53,268 nucleotides of DNA from Sphingobacterium spiritivorum ATCC 33861 (GTDB taxonomy: Bacteria > Bacteroidota > Bacteroidia > Sphingobacteriales > Sphingobacteriaceae). Shown here piece after piece: positions 51,367 to 53,268 of the stretch. A program made the position numbers and the translations under genes. Position 1 is the stretch's first letter; every line of letters starts with the position of its first letter. The stretch is taken from positions 1-53,268 of the forward strand of contig NZ_GL379779.1 in assembly GCF_000143765.1 (NCBI RefSeq), in the 5' to 3' direction. The notes beneath the pieces were generated by a model. It was not told the DNA's origin. It saw only the letters and a list, made by a program, of their open reading frames with translations, and did no database searches.

Positions 51367-52020
51367 TTACTGTTTATCTGTTGTTTTAATTTTTCTGTTT
51401 TTTATCGTTCTTTTCAGAACTGCAATTACAATAGGAAGGAAAGCAATAGCAATCATTCCTATGATAATATATTCGACGTAATTAATGATTCCCGGAAATT
51501 TGACACCCAGAAAATATCCGGATAATGTCAATAAGGTAACCCACAAAAAGGCTCCAAACACATTGTAAATAACAAATTTCTTAAAATCGAGCTTAACTAC
51601 ACCCGCAAATATGGGTGCAAATGTACGAATAATCGGAACAAACCTTCCAATAATTAGAGCGGTTCCGCCATATTTTTGATAAAACTCTTCCGCCATTATA
51701 ATGTACTTGCGCTTGAAAATCCACGAATCCTTGCGTTTAAAGAGCATAGGCCCCGTTCGATAGCCAAACCAATATCCGGCAAAATTACCGGCTATACCAG
51801 CCAGCAAAATTCCAAAATACATGGTTTCAATACTAACATCAACTTTATTCAAAGCACAGAAAAGGCCGGCTAAAAACAATAAATAATCTCCAGGAAGGAA
51901 GAAACCAAAGAACAATCCTGTCTCGGCAAAAACAATCAATACAACTAAATAGAAACCTCCTGAACTCAATAAATGTTCAGCGTCCATTAATTGTTGAAAT
52001 GACAACAAAAACTCTTGCAT
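51367..52020 (-). CDS. DedA family membrane protein
   Basis: 217 residues. The re-entrant-loop motif FAETGLFFGFFLPGDYLLFLAGL (E and PGD conserved) lies near residues 31-53. GNFAGYWFGYRTG follows, and the second half carries IIGRFVPIIRTFAPIFAGV (R and P conserved). A C-terminal helix (IIIGMIAIAFLPIVIAVL) and a basic tail close it. DedA proteins of the SNARE-associated/VTT family recycle undecaprenyl phosphate or move phospholipids across the membrane. Which applies here is not known. It heads the four-gene operon. In its leader, ACCGTTA is repeated in tandem (52037-52050). Confidence 0.93.
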   Translation of the reverse strand: MQEFLLSFQQLMDAEHLLSSGGFYLVVLIVFAETGLFFGFFLPGDYLLFLAGLFCALNKVDVSIETMYFGILLAGIAGNFAGYWFGYRTGPMLFKRKDSWIFKRKYIIMAEEFYQKYGGTALIIGRFVPIIRTFAPIFAGVVKLDFKKFVIYNVFGAFLWVTLLTLSGYFLGVKFPGIINYVEYIIIGMIAIAFLPIVIAVLKRTIKNRKIKTTDKQ

Positions 52021-52155
52021 ATATCTAATTTAGTATACCGTTAACCGTTACCTTGAAAACAATCCAGGTAAATACGGACATACTCAATATTTCCGAAAAA
52101 CGAAAATGATGCCATGGTTATAAAGTATACATGTTTGATGAAATAAAAATTACCG

Positions 52156-52569
52156 TTACTTACTGTTTGTAACACTCGCAATTGCTTCTCTAATGTCCTC
52201 TGCTATTTTGGCCAGTTCCTCATCAGGCAGACTCAATTTTGGTTTTTCAAAATTCATATCGTGAACAGCATTTAGCGGGATCAGGTGAATGTGTGCATGG
52301 TTTACTTCCAGACCTACAACAGCAATTCCAACTTTACGGCAAGGAAAAACTTTTTTTATACCCTGTGCAACAATCTTGGCAAAGATCCACAGACCCATAT
52401 ATTCATCATCAGAAATATCAAAGATGTAATCGGTTTCGCGTTTTGGAATTACCAATACATGACCTCGGGTCAAAGGTTGAATATCCAAAAAAGCCAGGTA
52501 ATCAATACTCTCCGCAACCTTGTGTGCGGGGATTTCACCTGCAACAATCTTCGAAAATAGAGTTGACAT
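52156..52569 (-). CDS. HIT family nucleotide hydrolase/transferase (HINT-like)
   Basis: 137 residues. MSTLFSKIVAGEIPAHKVAES opens the HIT domain, RGHVLVIPKRETDYIFDI follows and the histidine triad is VNHAHIHLIPL (HxHxH) near residue 95. HINT-type enzymes hydrolyse AMP-linked phosphoramidates and related nucleotides in the cytosol. Downstream of greA on the same strand, an order I recall as common in Bacteroidota, although here 457 bases and a terminator separate them. Two good -7 candidates (TATATTTG and TACATTTG on the minus strand) lie within 60 bases upstream. Confidence 0.95.
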   Translation of the reverse strand: MSTLFSKIVAGEIPAHKVAESIDYLAFLDIQPLTRGHVLVIPKRETDYIFDISDDEYMGLWIFAKIVAQGIKKVFPCRKVGIAVVGLEVNHAHIHLIPLNAVHDMNFEKPKLSLPDEELAKIAEDIREAIASVTNSK

Positions 52570-53026
52570 GTTCTAATTTATTAAAGTGCAACAGCAAATA
52601 TATGAAAAACGACCGCAAATGTATGGAGACCCCTCAAAAATATGTGATTGAAAAGACTGAAAAGAGCATAATCCCAGGCTGCTTTTTTCCACATATCTGA
52701 ATTCTCTTCTTTAGCTACAGGTATCATTTCACATGTGGTATGCTTGGCTATACTTGCTCTGCATTCCACGTGATAATCCGGTCAATTAATTTTCTTAAAT
52801 ACTTCTTACCTTTCAAAAAGAGAAGAGGGTATATTTATCAAACTCTTTCATAACTCAGGTGATAACAGACATTCCTGCTTTTATCAGCAATCTGAAGAAA
52901 TATGATAAATCGCTGGAAGTTAACATATAAAAAAAGCGGTCGCAAATATTTGTGACCGCTTTTTTTATATGTTTATTTGAAATTATTTGCGGTTATGGCA
53001 AAACCGCCTATAACCTACAATACTAT
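52570..53026. other. 457-base intergenic region between greA and the HIT gene
   Basis: No gene I can support; a leftward 62-codon frame at 52581-52769 shows no domain or signal. Contents: two -7-like elements for the HIT gene, and the strong hairpin at 52929-52966. Confidence 0.5.
52929..52966. terminator. Terminator of greA (symmetrical)
   Basis: An 11-bp stem (52936-52946 / 52949-52959, one G-T pair) has A7 on the left and T7 on the right. It works in both directions and lies about 60 bases past the greA stop. Confidence 0.9.
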
Positions 53027-53268
53027 TTATCTAGAAATCTCCATGATCTCAAATTCGATTTTACCAGCCGGCACTTCAATTGTTGCTGTATCTCCCTTTG
53101 ATTTACCAAGCAAACCCTGGGCAATTGGAGATTTAACCGATATTTTACCTGATTTAAGATCAGCTTCTGTTTCAGAAACAAGCTGATATGTCATTTCTGA
53201 ACCGTTTTTTTTATTTTTGATACGAACAATGGATAAAGCAAGTACTTTTGACGTATCCAATTTGGACT
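53027..53268 (-). CDS. greA: Transcription elongation factor GreA, C-terminal part (5' end outside window)
   Basis: The last 80 codons are present; the frame continues past the window edge with SKLDTSKVLALSIVRIKN. The FKBP-like C-terminal domain of GreA/GreB is clear: TYQLVSETEADLKSGKISVKSPIAQGLLGKSKGDTATIEVPAGKIEFEIMEI, with SPIAQGLLGKSKGD as the family signature. GreA rescues backtracked RNA polymerase by stimulating transcript cleavage; the coiled coil that does this lies outside the window. Confidence 0.95.
   Translation of the reverse strand, partial: SKLDTSKVLALSIVRIKNKKNGSEMTYQLVSETEADLKSGKISVKSPIAQGLLGKSKGDTATIEVPAGKIEFEIMEISR

Noticed and set aside
1..53268. CRISPR arrays, insertion sequences, prophage or integrase genes
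   Set aside because: No regularly spaced repeats of that kind and no transposase, integrase or phage proteins were seen.

Overview
The window comes from a Bacteroidota chromosome, most likely family Sphingobacteriaceae and probably Sphingobacterium. The support is: AT-rich intergenic DNA, promoters of the Bacteroidota type (TTG, 19-20 bases, TAnnTTTG) and almost no Shine-Dalgarno sequences; a TonB-dependent receptor with a carboxypeptidase-like N-terminal domain; OmpA/TSP3 porins; LytS/LytTR signalling; and many lipoproteins with an early Cys. The species call is from general resemblance, not from a search. No transposase, integrase, phage gene, CRISPR array or rRNA is visible. There is one tRNA (Pro, UGG).

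Layout. 1-2.0 kb: the end of a membrane-anchored protein, then an NmrA-like NAD(P)-binding protein divergent from an HxlR regulator with overlapping promoters. 2.4-3.5 kb: acyl-lipid desaturase. 3.6-6.3 kb: a leftward three-gene cassette of little-known proteins (beta-solenoid-like protein, DMP19/DUF4375 protein, small exported protein). 6.5-9.7 kb: LytS-type kinase, LytTR regulator and a small DUF4870-like membrane protein. 10-15.8 kb: small exported protein, double-GNAT protein, six-TM histidine kinase, DinB protein, tRNA-Pro, lipoprotein candidate, DUF1801 protein and an HMA-AraC regulator. 16-19.9 kb: two overlapping DUF3857/transglutaminase-like proteins, the first without catalytic residues. 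19.9-24.5 kb: a PhoB-like response regulator, a TlpA-like lipoprotein and alaS. 24.8-31.6 kb: two double-UspA genes, two tandem OmpA paralogues and a DEAD-box helicase. 31.7-38.9 kb: methyltransferase, GH20 hexosaminidase, rlmB, dnaX, lipocalin-like lipoprotein and aqpZ. 39.1-41.6 kb: NTF2-like, DinB and transglutaminase-like proteins. 41.7-48.8 kb: beta-helix lipoprotein and TonB-dependent receptor, divergent from an ABC ATPase / histidine-rich FtsX permease / CxxC exported-protein operon. 48.8-53.3 kb: dedA-ppa-corC-like-rsmE operon, a HIT protein and the 3' part of greA.

The most interesting signals are regulatory. (1) Arrays of TTAACA-like hexamers at an exact 11-base period lie upstream of the PhoB-like regulator, the TonB receptor, the beta-helix lipoprotein and a transglutaminase-like gene. 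In three of them a hexamer ends 20 bases before a -7-like element, where the -33 element should be. This suggests a Pho-type regulon visible within one window. (2) A perfect 7-1-7 palindrome of the Zur/Fur type sits on the predicted transcription start of the ABC/FtsX operon, whose permease carries an extracytoplasmic loop with about twelve histidines. Together these suggest a zinc-regulated metal system. Both rest on pattern reading and need motif searches and binding data.
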